Positions 1 to 6,716 of a stretch of DNA of 6,743 bases are shown here, one piece after another. The position numbers and the translations under genes are program-made. The notes beneath the pieces were generated by a model that was not told where the DNA came from, made no database searches, and was given only the letters and a program-made list of their open reading frames with translations. The DNA is taken from positions 1 to 6,743 of the forward strand of contig CAJLXE010000086.1 of NCBI GenBank assembly GCA_905210525.1, read 5' to 3'. This stretch comes from an uncultured Clostridia bacterium. GTDB lineage: Bacteria; Bacillota; Clostridia; HGM11327. Every line of letters starts with the position of its first letter. The stretch's first letter is position 1.

Positions 1-1020
1 TTTTTTTACTCGCTTGCGCTTATTTTATTTTCGCTCATTACACTTTATATGACATCCGGATCAAAAATTGCGAAAATATTTTCATTTGTCGGGGCTTGCT
101 TGACGGCAGCAATAATATCCGGCGGTAATTATGTTACAGCGCTTGTGACAATTTTATTGCTCGGGATGATACTTGTACAGCGCATATATAAAAAAGATAA
201 AAGGTTTATATCGATACTTGTAATAATCGCGATATTTTCAGTGGGATTTATTATAAGCGCCACTGCTCCGGGAAATGATGTCAGAGGCGGAGCCGGTTAT
301 GAATCGATAAAAAATGCCGTGAATGCAATTTTGCTGTCGTTTGTATATTCATTTCATCGGATATATATGTCAACGAGCGTTTCGTTTATAGCGGTTTTGT
401 TATTGCTGTCGCCGATTATTATCGATTGTGCGGAAAAATCGAATTTTGAATTCAAGCATCCGATTATATTTGCACTTGTGACATTTTTGCTGTTTACGTG
501 CCAGTTTACACCTCCGTTATACGGAATGGGAAGTATGACAGACAGCGGCTCGGCAAGAATAGTAAACATAATATATTTCGGTTATTACTGGCTTGTTGCG
601 GCAAATATATATTATATAGGCGGATTTGTTACCCGTAAGTATAATTTGTCCGTGAGCGGCGTTATAAAGAAACTGCATAAACCAAAAGTATTTGCCGCTG
701 CGGCGCTTGCCTTTACGCTGTTTATGTGTATTCCGGTTTGCTCGTATGACGGAGATACTTATAAAGGCGGAAAACTTACGACTTCATCGGCTGTGTATTC
801 GTTATCGACCGGCGAAGCACGGGATTTTCTGAATCAGTGGAATGAACGCTTTGATGCACTGAAGGATCCCGACAGGCAGAATATTGTGTTTAAACCTATA
901 ACCTGCAATCCAAAGCTTTTATTTTACGGTGATTTGACCGGGGATAGTGATTTTGAATGGTCAAATCTGCCGATGAGACTTTGCTATGATAAGCAATCCG
1001 TAGTTGTCGATTGGTCATAA
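1..1020 (+). CDS. DUF6056-like polytopic membrane protein, 5' truncated
   Basis: The reading frame is open from the first base, so the gene begins upstream. The ATG at 49 is probably an internal Met, because the 16 codons before it encode a hydrophobic membrane segment that runs straight on. 339 residues are visible. They contain several hydrophobic helices in roughly the first 235 residues (about 1-17, 28-60, 69-88, 125-142, 157-170, 190-212, 230-247), then a soluble C-terminal part of about 90 residues ending in VVVDWS. Motifs GGNYVTAL (about 41-48) and APGNDVR (89-95) resemble what I recall of DUF6056, a family of uncharacterised integral membrane proteins; this is recognition from memory, not a search. 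No catalytic function can be assigned. It could instead belong to another polytopic family linked to cell-surface polysaccharides or glycosyl transfer. It is followed by its own terminator, so it is probably transcribed separately from feoAB. Confidence 0.62.
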   Translation, partial: FFYSLALILFSLITLYMTSGSKIAKIFSFVGACLTAAIISGGNYVTALVTILLLGMILVQRIYKKDKRFISILVIIAIFSVGFIISATAPGNDVRGGAGYESIKNAVNAILLSFVYSFHRIYMSTSVSFIAVLLLLSPIIIDCAEKSNFEFKHPIIFALVTFLLFTCQFTPPLYGMGSMTDSGSARIVNIIYFGYYWLVAANIYYIGGFVTRKYNLSVSGVIKKLHKPKVFAAAALAFTLFMCIPVCSYDGDTYKGGKLTTSSAVYSLSTGEARDFLNQWNERFDALKDPDRQNIVFKPITCNPKLLFYGDLTGDSDFEWSNLPMRLCYDKQSVVVDWS

Positions 1021-1028
1021 AAACAATT

Positions 1029-1074
1029 AATCCGGCAGAAACAATGTTGTTGTTCTGTCGGATTTTTATATTTT
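1029..1074 (+). terminator. Rho-independent terminator after the membrane-protein gene
   Basis: A hairpin begins 8 bases after the stop codon at 1018-1020. Arm 1029-1040 (AATCCGGCAGAA) pairs with 1053-1064 (TTCTGTCGGATT) over 12 bp with one G-T wobble. The stem can extend by three pairs (1042-1044 with 1050-1052) if A1041 is bulged. It runs into a T-rich tract, TTTTT at 1063-1067 and then ATATTTT. This separates the upstream gene from the feoAB operon. Confidence 0.85.
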
Positions 1075-1105
1075 CGGACACATACTCTTGCCATATTCAT
1101 ATTAT
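1075..1105 (+). promoter_or_regulatory. Possible feoAB promoter (weak match)
   Basis: TATTAT at 1100-1105 is a fair -10 box. The best -35 match is CGGACA at 1075-1080 (4 of 6), with a long 19-bp spacer. A start near 1112 would leave no room for a ribosome-binding site before the ATG at 1121. It would give a sensible leader of about 39 bases for the ATG at 1151. I see no clear Fur-type box here, so iron control cannot be read from the sequence. Confidence 0.3.
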
Positions 1106-1150
1106 GGAGTAAGACTATAAATGTATATCAGCGAAAGGAACTGTCGCGCA

Positions 1151-1396
1151 ATGACAAATACCATGAAACTTTCATATATACCGTCCGATAAAACCGTAAG
1201 GGTAAAAGAACTCAATTCCAAAGGCGCTATCAGGAGGAGACTGCTTGATCTGGGTTTTATATCAGGCAACTCTGTTACTCCGTTGTTTTCGGATATTAAA
1301 AAAAATATAACCGCTTACAACGTAAACGGAGCTGTTATAGCTTTGCGCCGTGACGATGCAGACAGTATTCTCGTTGAATACGACGAGGAGTTCTGA
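1151..1396 (+). CDS. feoA: FeoA, small SH3-like protein of the ferrous iron uptake system
   Basis: This 81-residue protein is a cytoplasmic FeoA-domain protein that acts with the FeoB permease in Fe(II) uptake, probably by binding it and modulating its activity. The family signature is clear: RRRLLDLGFISGN at about 28-40 and YNVNGAVIALRRDDADSILV at about 56-75, matching the usual R-L-x-x-L-G-hydrophobic-x-x-G pattern and the ending ValAlaLeuArg...Ile in FeoA. FeoA proteins are usually about 75-85 residues. The start is a choice. ATG 1151 has GAAAGGA (1133-1139) 11 bases upstream and gives family length. ATG 1121 in the same frame has a weaker GGAG and would add ten residues; ATG 1163 would give 77 residues. 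The gene sits one base before feoB and is surely co-transcribed with it. Confidence 0.93.
   Translation: MTNTMKLSYIPSDKTVRVKELNSKGAIRRRLLDLGFISGNSVTPLFSDIKKNITAYNVNGAVIALRRDDADSILVEYDEEF
1385..1390 (+). promoter_or_regulatory. Ribosome-binding site of feoB inside feoA
   Basis: GAGGAG lies 7 bases before ATG 1398, within the last codons of feoA. This fixes the feoB start at 1398 rather than at the upstream in-frame ATG at 1350. The latter would add 16 residues that only read feoA sequence in another frame. The stop of feoA (TGA 1394-1396) and the feoB ATG are one base apart, which suggests coupled translation. Confidence 0.9.
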
Positions 1397-1397
1397 A

Positions 1398-3452
1398 ATG
1401 AATGAAAAAATATACAGAATTGCTTTGGCGGGAAATCCTAATGTTGGCAAAAGCACAATATTTAATGCGCTTACGGGACTTCATCAGCATACCGGGAATT
1501 GGACCGGCAAAACTGTAACTACGGCAGTAGGAAACGTAAAAGGCATTAACGGTAATGTGCAGCTTATAGATTTACCGGGAACTTATTCGCTATTGGCACA
1601 TTCTGCGGAAGAAGAATGTGCGAGAGACTATATTTGTTTTGAAAAGCCGGACTGTACCATAGTCGTGTGTGATGCATCATGCCTTGAACGAAATCTTAAT
1701 CTTGTGCTTCAGATAACAGAAATAACGGATAAGGTGGTGGTGTGTGTAAATCTGCTCGATGAAGCAGAAAAAAAGAGTGTAAAAGTCAATCTTGAGCTTC
1801 TTGAAAAACAGCTTGGAGTACCGGTTGTAGGTACATCCGCCAGATCCAATGAAGGTCTGCAAGAACTTATGGAAGCGGCTCAGACTGTGGATTCATACAG
1901 GAGAAATCCGCTAAAACCTCAATATCCCCAGATAATAAACGATGCGGCTGCCGAAACTGCAAAAAAAATAAAACTTCAAAATGCAGAGTGGATAGCAAAG
2001 CGTTTTCTTGAAAACGACGAATGTGTGAAAAAACGTGTTATGAATATGCTTCCGCCGGAAGAATACAATGAAATTACAGCATTTGTTTCTGCCGTATCGG
2101 ATATGCTTAAACGGCACGATATATATGAAGATACCTTAAATGATATAACCGTAAGTGCGATATCTGCACAGGCAAAGACAGTAGCAAAAAACTGCATTAC
2201 GGTAGAAAGCAAGGAGAAGCTGTTCAGAGATAGAAAAATAGACAGAATATTGATAAATAAATGGATAGGAACGCCGGTAATGTTCCTGCTTCTGGCGTTT
2301 ATATTCTGGCTTACCATAACAGGAGCCAATTACCCGTCCGCTTTCCTTATGGAAAATCTTTTTCGGTTTGAGGACATAATAGCCGATTTTTTGATAAAAA
2401 CAGGAATATCCGAACGGATAACCGATATGCTTGCGCACGGTGCATACAGAACGCTCGTGTGGGTGGTTTCGGTAATGTTGCCGCCTATGGCTATATTTTT
2501 TCCGTTGTTTACTATTCTGGAGGATGTTGGATACCTGCCGAGGGTGGCGTTTAATCTTGACGGTGCTTTTAAAAAAGCTTCTGCTTGCGGAAAACAATCA
2601 CTCACAACCTGTATGGGATTTGGGTGTAATGCGGTTGGCGTTACGGGATGCCGCATAATAGATTCTCCGCGCGAACGTCTTATAGCGATATTGACAAATT
2701 CGTTTGTGCCTTGCAACGGGAGATTCCCGCTTATTATAACTATATCGGGAATGTTTATTATAACGGCGGTAGGTTGGTACAGAAATGTTTTGTCGGCTGT
2801 AGTACTTGCGGCAATAATAACTGCGGCTGTTATGATGACGCTTATAATGTCAAAACTGCTTTCAAAAACGCTGCTGAAAGGAATGCCGTCATCGTTTACA
2901 CTTGAATTGCCGCCTTACAGAATGCCGCAATTCGGCAAAGTTATAGTACGTTCCGTTTTTGACAGAACCGTTTTTGTTCTGGGCAGAGCGGCACTGGTAG
3001 CATTTCCGGCAGGTATAATAATATGGCTGCTTGCCGATACGTATTCGGGGGACGTGAGTCTGCTTGCCGTATGTTCTGAATTTCTTGATCCGTTTGGCAA
3101 AATATTGGGTCTTGACGGTGTAATACTGCTTGCGTTCATACTTGGATTTCCGGCAAACGAAATTGTTATACCGATTATAATAATGTGCTACACTGCTTCG
3201 GGAACTCTTACGGATATGAGTTCACTTACGGATTTAAGAATATTGCTGCAAAATAACGGTTGGACTATGCTTACGGCAATTAACACAATAATTTTATCTC
3301 TTAATCATTTTCCGTGTTCAACTACTTGTCTGACAATAAAAAAAGAAACAAACAGTGCCAAATGGACCGCTGTTGCTATGCTGCTTCCTCTTTTGACAGG
3401 AATAGCATTATGTGCGCTTACAAGTATATTGTTCTATGTGTTTACAGGATAA
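1398..3452 (+). CDS. feoB: FeoB, GTP-binding ferrous iron permease
   Basis: This 684-residue inner-membrane protein imports Fe(II); its cytosolic G domain controls transport. The N-terminal G domain has G1 GNPNVGKST (12-20), a switch I/G2 region NWTGKTV (34-40), G3 DLPG (58-61), G4 NLLD (118-121) and G5 TSA (146-148). A helical spacer region (about 170-280) follows. The membrane part (about 290-684) carries the family motifs LEDVGYLPRVAF (374-385), GFGCNAVGVTGCR (407-419), PCNGRFP (438-444), LGFPANEIVIP (582-592) and PCSTTC (639-644). The length is slightly under the 700-770 typical of the family, but nothing is missing. Departures from the textbook sequence are Thr-Gly-Lys in switch I, where E. 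coli FeoB has Ala-Gly-Val, and PCNGRFP at the first Gate motif instead of a PCSARLP-like form. This looks like a clostridial subgroup rather than damage. No feoC follows; a terminator does. Confidence 0.97.
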   Translation: MNEKIYRIALAGNPNVGKSTIFNALTGLHQHTGNWTGKTVTTAVGNVKGINGNVQLIDLPGTYSLLAHSAEEECARDYICFEKPDCTIVVCDASCLERNLNLVLQITEITDKVVVCVNLLDEAEKKSVKVNLELLEKQLGVPVVGTSARSNEGLQELMEAAQTVDSYRRNPLKPQYPQIINDAAAETAKKIKLQNAEWIAKRFLENDECVKKRVMNMLPPEEYNEITAFVSAVSDMLKRHDIYEDTLNDITVSAISAQAKTVAKNCITVESKEKLFRDRKIDRILINKWIGTPVMFLLLAFIFWLTITGANYPSAFLMENLFRFEDIIADFLIKTGISERITDMLAHGAYRTLVWVVSVMLPPMAIFFPLFTILEDVGYLPRVAFNLDGAFKKASACGKQSLTTCMGFGCNAVGVTGCRIIDSPRERLIAILTNSFVPCNGRFPLIITISGMFIITAVGWYRNVLSAVVLAAIITAAVMMTLIMSKLLSKTLLKGMPSSFTLELPPYRMPQFGKVIVRSVFDRTVFVLGRAALVAFPAGIIIWLLADTYSGDVSLLAVCSEFLDPFGKILGLDGVILLAFILGFPANEIVIPIIIMCYTASGTLTDMSSLTDLRILLQNNGWTMLTAINTIILSLNHFPCSTTCLTIKKETNSAKWTAVAMLLPLLTGIALCALTSILFYVFTG

Positions 3453-3465
3453 AATAAATACAGAA

Positions 3466-3495
3466 AGGGACTGCATTTTATTACGTGCAGTCCCT
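3466..3495. terminator. Shared hairpin terminator between converging genes
   Basis: AGGGACTGCA (3466-3475) and TGCAGTCCCT (3486-3495) form a perfect 10-bp stem with a 10-base loop. It starts 13 bases after the feoB stop and 24 bases beyond the permease stop on the other strand. On the - strand the stem is followed by a U-rich stretch (TTTCTGTATTTATTTT), so it is best placed as the end of the ABC operon. On the + strand there is no clean T-run (GATGCTTTG follows), so termination of feoB there is likely but less canonical. Confidence 0.8.
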
Positions 3496-3519
3496 GATGC
3501 TTTGTGAAAAACAAATATG

Positions 3520-5799
3520 TTATTCTGCGCCTTTTAATGCTTCAACCATATTTATTTTTTTATTTTTACGTGCAACCATAAGGCTTACAAGCAAAGATAC
3601 ACCCAATGTAAGAAGTATGCTTATTATGTAGGTAAGAGGTCCTATGACCAGCTTCATTTCATATTCGGAAGCCATTGTTTTGAGCATATAATCAAGCGTT
3701 GCGATGCCGAGCGGCAACCCAATTATTATTCCGAATACAGATATCCATATGTTTTGCCCTATAAGAAGTGCGCCTATTTTTTTATCCTTGAACCCTACAA
3801 CTTTAAGTGTTGCCATCTCACGGTAACGCTCCGTATAGCTCATGACGCCAAGATTGTAAAGAACAACTATTCCGAGTATTACGGCTGCAATTATAAGAAT
3901 AAATATCATTGCATACATAATCTCCATAAAAGTATCAAACGAATCTATAATCATTTGTTTTGACTGTATGCTTTTTACGGTTTTGTCTGCGGTAATTTCG
4001 GATTTTTCGGTATCGGTATAAACGGAATCCATTGTGTGCGGAATGTTGCATTTTGCGGCATATTCTTCCGATATTACGATGTTTTCCGAAATTGAACGTA
4101 TAATTCCCGCGACCTTAAGAGTATATTTTTGATCAGAGCCGTAAGGACTTACCGTAAATTCGTCTCCGACAGATAAATTAAATTCATCCGCAATACGCAT
4201 ACATATAAATGCACCGTCGCAATGAATGTCGGCGTAACCTCCGTTTGCTGAAGGAAAGCGTACTTTATCGTTTTTCAGATTATAAATATCAAGCGAAACT
4301 GCCTTTTCTACGATTTGTACGCTTACGGATGCACTGCTGTCTCCGTTGTATTTTTGTGCAAGTTCATTGCGTTCTTCGGCAGTGGCTTCTTCTGATATAT
4401 ATATTCTTGAAGAATAATTTGTGGCTTCGTTATAATACAGATCGAGGAATGCATTCATTGTATCACACATTCCCAAAGCGCATACAACAATTACCATACA
4501 GCCGAGTGTACCTATAAGACTCATTGCTGTTCTTGATTTATGACGCATAATGTCACGCATATTCCATCTTGTACCGAATGAAAGCTTATGGAAAAAGTTT
4601 GTTCTTTCGAGTAAAAGACTTTTTATTTTTTTAGGTGAATACGGACGCAACGCGTCTGCGGCAGTGCCCTTGAGCATTTTTTTGACGGACAAAAATCCGA
4701 TAAACGTAAGCAACAATATTATGCCTGCCAGAATAATACCGCACTGCCATGATAAATACAGATTCCATTGCGGCATATCGAAATATGTTCCCATAGTGCC
4801 GTTCGGATTCATTATGTACCATGCAACAAGATATCCGAGTCCCACACCGGCAACGGAACCGAGTACAGCTATCATAAGTGCGTATGAGGTGTAATGGCGG
4901 AGAATACGTTTGTCCTTAAAACCCAGAGCTTTAAGAGTACCTATCTGTGTTTTTTCTTTAGCTGTAATACGGTGCATCGTTGTTACCATTGTAAGCACTG
5001 CAATAAGCAAAAACAGTACGGGAAGTACGGAGCACATTGTTTGTCCTTCTTCTATTTCGCCCTGTGCCTGCGCGTATGAAATTACTTCGTCTTTTGTGAG
5101 AATAAGAAGCGTTTTATCAAGCTTAACATCCGCGTTTTCGATGAATTCCTTTTTCGATAATCCCGATATTACGTTTATTTGCGGATAAAATTCAAAACCG
5201 AGAGCGCTTTTGTACATTTCCGGAGATATGTATGCAAAGCCGTATGTTTTATAGTCCGGCATAAGCTGAGTATTATCTCTTACGCATATCAAATGTTCCC
5301 CCGACTTTACAAGCCCTTTGACAACTCCGCTTATTTCGATGTTTTTATGTATCAAGGTAAGCTTGTCGCCGCATTTAATTCCGTTTGCCTGAGCGTATTT
5401 CTCGGAAAGCCATATTCCGTCGGTGCTTTTGCTGTCATATGCTTCTCCGCTCATGACGATAAAAGAGGATACCTTTTCGTTTTCGGTAACGGTAAGAGCA
5501 ACCGAATCGCCCTCGTATTCTTTTACGTCGGTATTTACCGAAATATATCTTGATGCATCTGAAACGCCGTTTATTTCCGATATGACCCTGAGATCGTCTT
5601 TTGTGAAGCCTGTTTCGGATATTATACGGTAATCTGCAAATCCGGTTTCTTCAAAAAATTGCGACGTATTTTTTTCAATACTCACCCATTCCATATTGAA
5701 ACCTATAAATATGCCTGTTCCGAGAGCAATCATAATAATCATTGAAATGAACTGCGCTTTATACAGTCCCATTGTTCTCCATAATTTACGGAATAACAT
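3520..5799 (-). CDS. FtsX-domain ABC transporter permease (MacB/LolC superfamily, duplicated form)
   Basis: This 759-residue membrane subunit should pair with the ATPase encoded just upstream. Hydrophobic segments lie at about 15-34, 257-277, 305-328, 353-372, 426-444, 629-651, 682-704 and 721-743. That gives two FtsX units, each one helix, an extracytoplasmic domain (about 35-256 and 445-628) and three helices. The repeat is visible in the cytoplasmic coupling segments: KTQIGTLKALGFKDKRI (283-299) and REMATLKVVGFKDKKI (660-675). Because both halves are in one chain, a single copy could form the full membrane part with two ATPases. MacB-superfamily members act as mechanotransmitters, exporters or lipid/lipoprotein extractors; the substrate here is unknown. 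The RBS GGAGG (5806-5810) is 6 bases before the ATG and adjoins the ATPase stop codon, so translation is coupled. No adaptor or fusion-protein gene is visible in the window. Confidence 0.93.
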   Translation of the reverse strand: MLFRKLWRTMGLYKAQFISMIIMIALGTGIFIGFNMEWVSIEKNTSQFFEETGFADYRIISETGFTKDDLRVISEINGVSDASRYISVNTDVKEYEGDSVALTVTENEKVSSFIVMSGEAYDSKSTDGIWLSEKYAQANGIKCGDKLTLIHKNIEISGVVKGLVKSGEHLICVRDNTQLMPDYKTYGFAYISPEMYKSALGFEFYPQINVISGLSKKEFIENADVKLDKTLLILTKDEVISYAQAQGEIEEGQTMCSVLPVLFLLIAVLTMVTTMHRITAKEKTQIGTLKALGFKDKRILRHYTSYALMIAVLGSVAGVGLGYLVAWYIMNPNGTMGTYFDMPQWNLYLSWQCGIILAGIILLLTFIGFLSVKKMLKGTAADALRPYSPKKIKSLLLERTNFFHKLSFGTRWNMRDIMRHKSRTAMSLIGTLGCMVIVVCALGMCDTMNAFLDLYYNEATNYSSRIYISEEATAEERNELAQKYNGDSSASVSVQIVEKAVSLDIYNLKNDKVRFPSANGGYADIHCDGAFICMRIADEFNLSVGDEFTVSPYGSDQKYTLKVAGIIRSISENIVISEEYAAKCNIPHTMDSVYTDTEKSEITADKTVKSIQSKQMIIDSFDTFMEIMYAMIFILIIAAVILGIVVLYNLGVMSYTERYREMATLKVVGFKDKKIGALLIGQNIWISVFGIIIGLPLGIATLDYMLKTMASEYEMKLVIGPLTYIISILLTLGVSLLVSLMVARKNKKINMVEALKGAE

Positions 5800-5805
5800 A
5801 ATATG

Positions 5806-5813
5806 CCTCCTTA
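5806..5813 (-). promoter_or_regulatory. Coupled stop codon and ribosome-binding site of the permease gene
   Basis: On the - strand the ATPase stop TAA (5813-5811) runs directly into GGAGG (5810-5806), together reading TAAGGAGG. The permease ATG follows at 5799 after a 6-base gap. Ribosomes finishing the ATPase stop on top of the permease ribosome-binding site, an arrangement that favours matched production of the two subunits. Confidence 0.9.
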
Positions 5814-6512
5814 CCAGTCTATATCATCTGCCGATGTAGGCTCGCTTTGTTCCTCGTATGATTTAATTTTGCCGTTTCTTACGCAAATTATAACGTCTGC
5901 CATTTTTGCAATGTTCTGATTGTGTGTAACAATGATGATCGTTTTTCTATAATCACGTGCCATTTTGAGAAGAAGCTTCAATACACAAACTCCTGTTTCG
6001 GAATCAAGAGCGCCTGTGGGTTCGTCGCACAGCAGTATTTTGGGATTTTTAGCAAGTGCACGCGCTATGGATACTCTTTGCTGTTCGCCTCCGGAAAGTT
6101 CTGCCGGGAAATTTTTCAGATGATCCGAAAGCCCGACTTCTTCCAGCATTTTTGTTGCAGAAAGAGAATTCGGAGCTATTTCGTTTACAAGCTTTACGTT
6201 TTCATGTACGGTGAGCGTTGGCACAAGATTATAAAACTGAAATACAAATCCGACTTTTTCTGCTCTGTATTCTGCCAATTCGTCATTTGAGAGGGTAGAG
6301 ATATCTTTACCGTCTACTATAATTTTTCCGCTTGTAGGACTGTCGAGTCCTCCCAGCAAATTGAGCAGTGTGCTTTTGCCTGCGCCTGACGGTCCGAGAA
6401 TTACAACAAATTTTCCTTCCTCCAGCGTCATGCTTACATTATCCAACGCTTTCAGCTCATGATCTCCGCTTGTGTAGACTCTGCTTACGTTTTTTAATTC
6501 AATAATAGCCAT
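5811..6512 (-). CDS. ABC transporter ATP-binding protein, LolD/MacB type
   Basis: This 233-residue cytoplasmic ATPase has every motif of an active ABC subunit: Walker A GPSGAGKST (40-48), Q-loop Gln92 in FVFQFYNLVPTLTVHEN, signature LSGGEQQR (139-146), Walker B ILLCDEPTGALD (159-170) and the H-loop THN with His197. The Q-loop sequence and the GEQQRVSIARAL stretch are typical of the LolD/MacB/FtsE group that works with FtsX-fold permeases, which fits the next gene. The C-terminal tail, about 15 residues, is acidic and ends IDW, as in many clostridial relatives. The start at 6512 has AGAAGGGA upstream at normal spacing. It is the first gene of a two-gene operon with a leader of about 136 bases from the predicted start near 6648. 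It powers the transporter; the substrate is not evident. Confidence 0.96.
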   Translation of the reverse strand: MAIIELKNVSRVYTSGDHELKALDNVSMTLEEGKFVVILGPSGAGKSTLLNLLGGLDSPTSGKIIVDGKDISTLSNDELAEYRAEKVGFVFQFYNLVPTLTVHENVKLVNEIAPNSLSATKMLEEVGLSDHLKNFPAELSGGEQQRVSIARALAKNPKILLCDEPTGALDSETGVCVLKLLLKMARDYRKTIIIVTHNQNIAKMADVIICVRNGKIKSYEEQSEPTSADDIDW

Positions 6513-6570
6513 AACTTTGTTCCCTTCTGTTTATTTTATATTAATTTTGCGGTTACAGATTATTTTTTAA

Positions 6571-6588
6571 TTAGTTAAGACTAACTTT
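6571..6588. promoter_or_regulatory. Degenerate operator-like inverted repeat in the ABC leader
   Basis: TTAGTTAA (6571-6578) and CTAACTTT (6581-6588) match the upstream half-sites TTAGTTAG and CTAACTAA at 7 of 8 and 6 of 8 positions, but the spacer is 2 bases instead of 6. The exact inverted core is AGTTA / TAACT around AGAC. It sits about 60-77 bases into the predicted ABC transcript. It also fills the gap after a TTGCCA (- strand, 6594-6589), a possible second -35 box, though the matching -10 is poor. It may be a secondary binding site for the same regulator. Confidence 0.45.
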
Positions 6589-6626
6589 TGGCAATACAAA
6601 ATAATATGTCATAATAATTCAGTGCC

Positions 6627-6648
6627 TTAGTTAGATTAAACTAACTAA
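6627..6648. promoter_or_regulatory. Palindromic operator (primary)
   Basis: TTAGTTAG (6627-6634), a 6-base spacer ATTAAA, then CTAACTAA (6641-6648) form a perfect 8+8 inverted repeat. It covers the spacer and -35 region of the + strand promoter and the first transcribed bases of the - strand promoter, so a bound dimer would block both. Local repressors of the TetR, MarR and similar families use such sites in divergent regions; the family cannot be decided from the site alone. Confidence 0.75.
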
Positions 6649-6654
6649 TATAAT
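6649..6654 (+). promoter_or_regulatory. -10 box of the divergent + strand gene
   Basis: A perfect TATAAT. The predicted start is near 6661, giving a leader of about 56 bases to the ATG at 6717. No good -35 is found at 16-18 bases upstream (the best is CTTAGT/TTAGTT, within the operator), so the promoter may be weak. It directly abuts the - strand -10 box (6655-6660), so the two promoters overlap. Confidence 0.55.
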
Positions 6655-6683
6655 AATATATCATATTAGTTAGTTTTTGTCAA
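6655..6683 (-). promoter_or_regulatory. Promoter of the ABC transporter operon
   Basis: On the - strand: a consensus -35 TTGACA (6683-6678), a 17-base spacer, and TATATT (6660-6655) preceded by TGA, which is an extended -10 motif. The predicted start is near 6648. This is a strong housekeeping-type promoter, which suggests that the operon is normally held down by a repressor; an 8-bp half-site lies inside the spacer. Confidence 0.8.
6666..6673. promoter_or_regulatory. Third operator half-site, within the ABC promoter spacer
   Basis: TTAGTTAG again, identical to 6627-6634. With CTAACTAATAT (6641-6651) it also forms an 11-bp perfect inverted repeat, ATATTAGTTAG at 6663-6673, with an 11-base gap that contains both -10 boxes. 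Hence the central half-site can pair with either flank. Confidence 0.6.
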
Positions 6684-6716
6684 TAACTTTATTTTAAAAG
6701 AAATTGAGGATATGTT

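Noticed and set aside
1106..1121. TAAGACTA upstream of feoA, shared with the inverted repeat at 6571-6588
   Set aside because: The 8-base match has no matching inverted arms here, so a common regulator binding both is not supported; chance is likely in AT-rich DNA.
1350..1397. Longer feoB start at ATG 1350
   Set aside because: The extra 16 residues only read feoA sequence in another frame, and the strong GAGGAG points to ATG 1398.
2330..2716. Long open frame on the - strand inside feoB, along with 1976-2329 and 2136-2597
   Set aside because: They lie opposite a clearly conserved feoB, overlap one another, have no ribosome-binding sites that I trust, and give low-complexity products. They are by-products of feoB codon use.
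3453..3519. A feoC gene after feoB
   Set aside because: The gap is too short for a gene and holds a terminator; the next gene runs the other way.
4550..4894. Open frames on the + strand within the permease gene (also 4209-4517 and 5179-5553)
   Set aside because: The - strand encodes a full FtsX permease with conserved motifs across this whole stretch; the + strand frames resemble no known protein.
6513..6648. Riboswitch or attenuator in the ABC leader
   Set aside because: I find only short weak stems and no terminator hairpin with a T-run or recognisable aptamer core.
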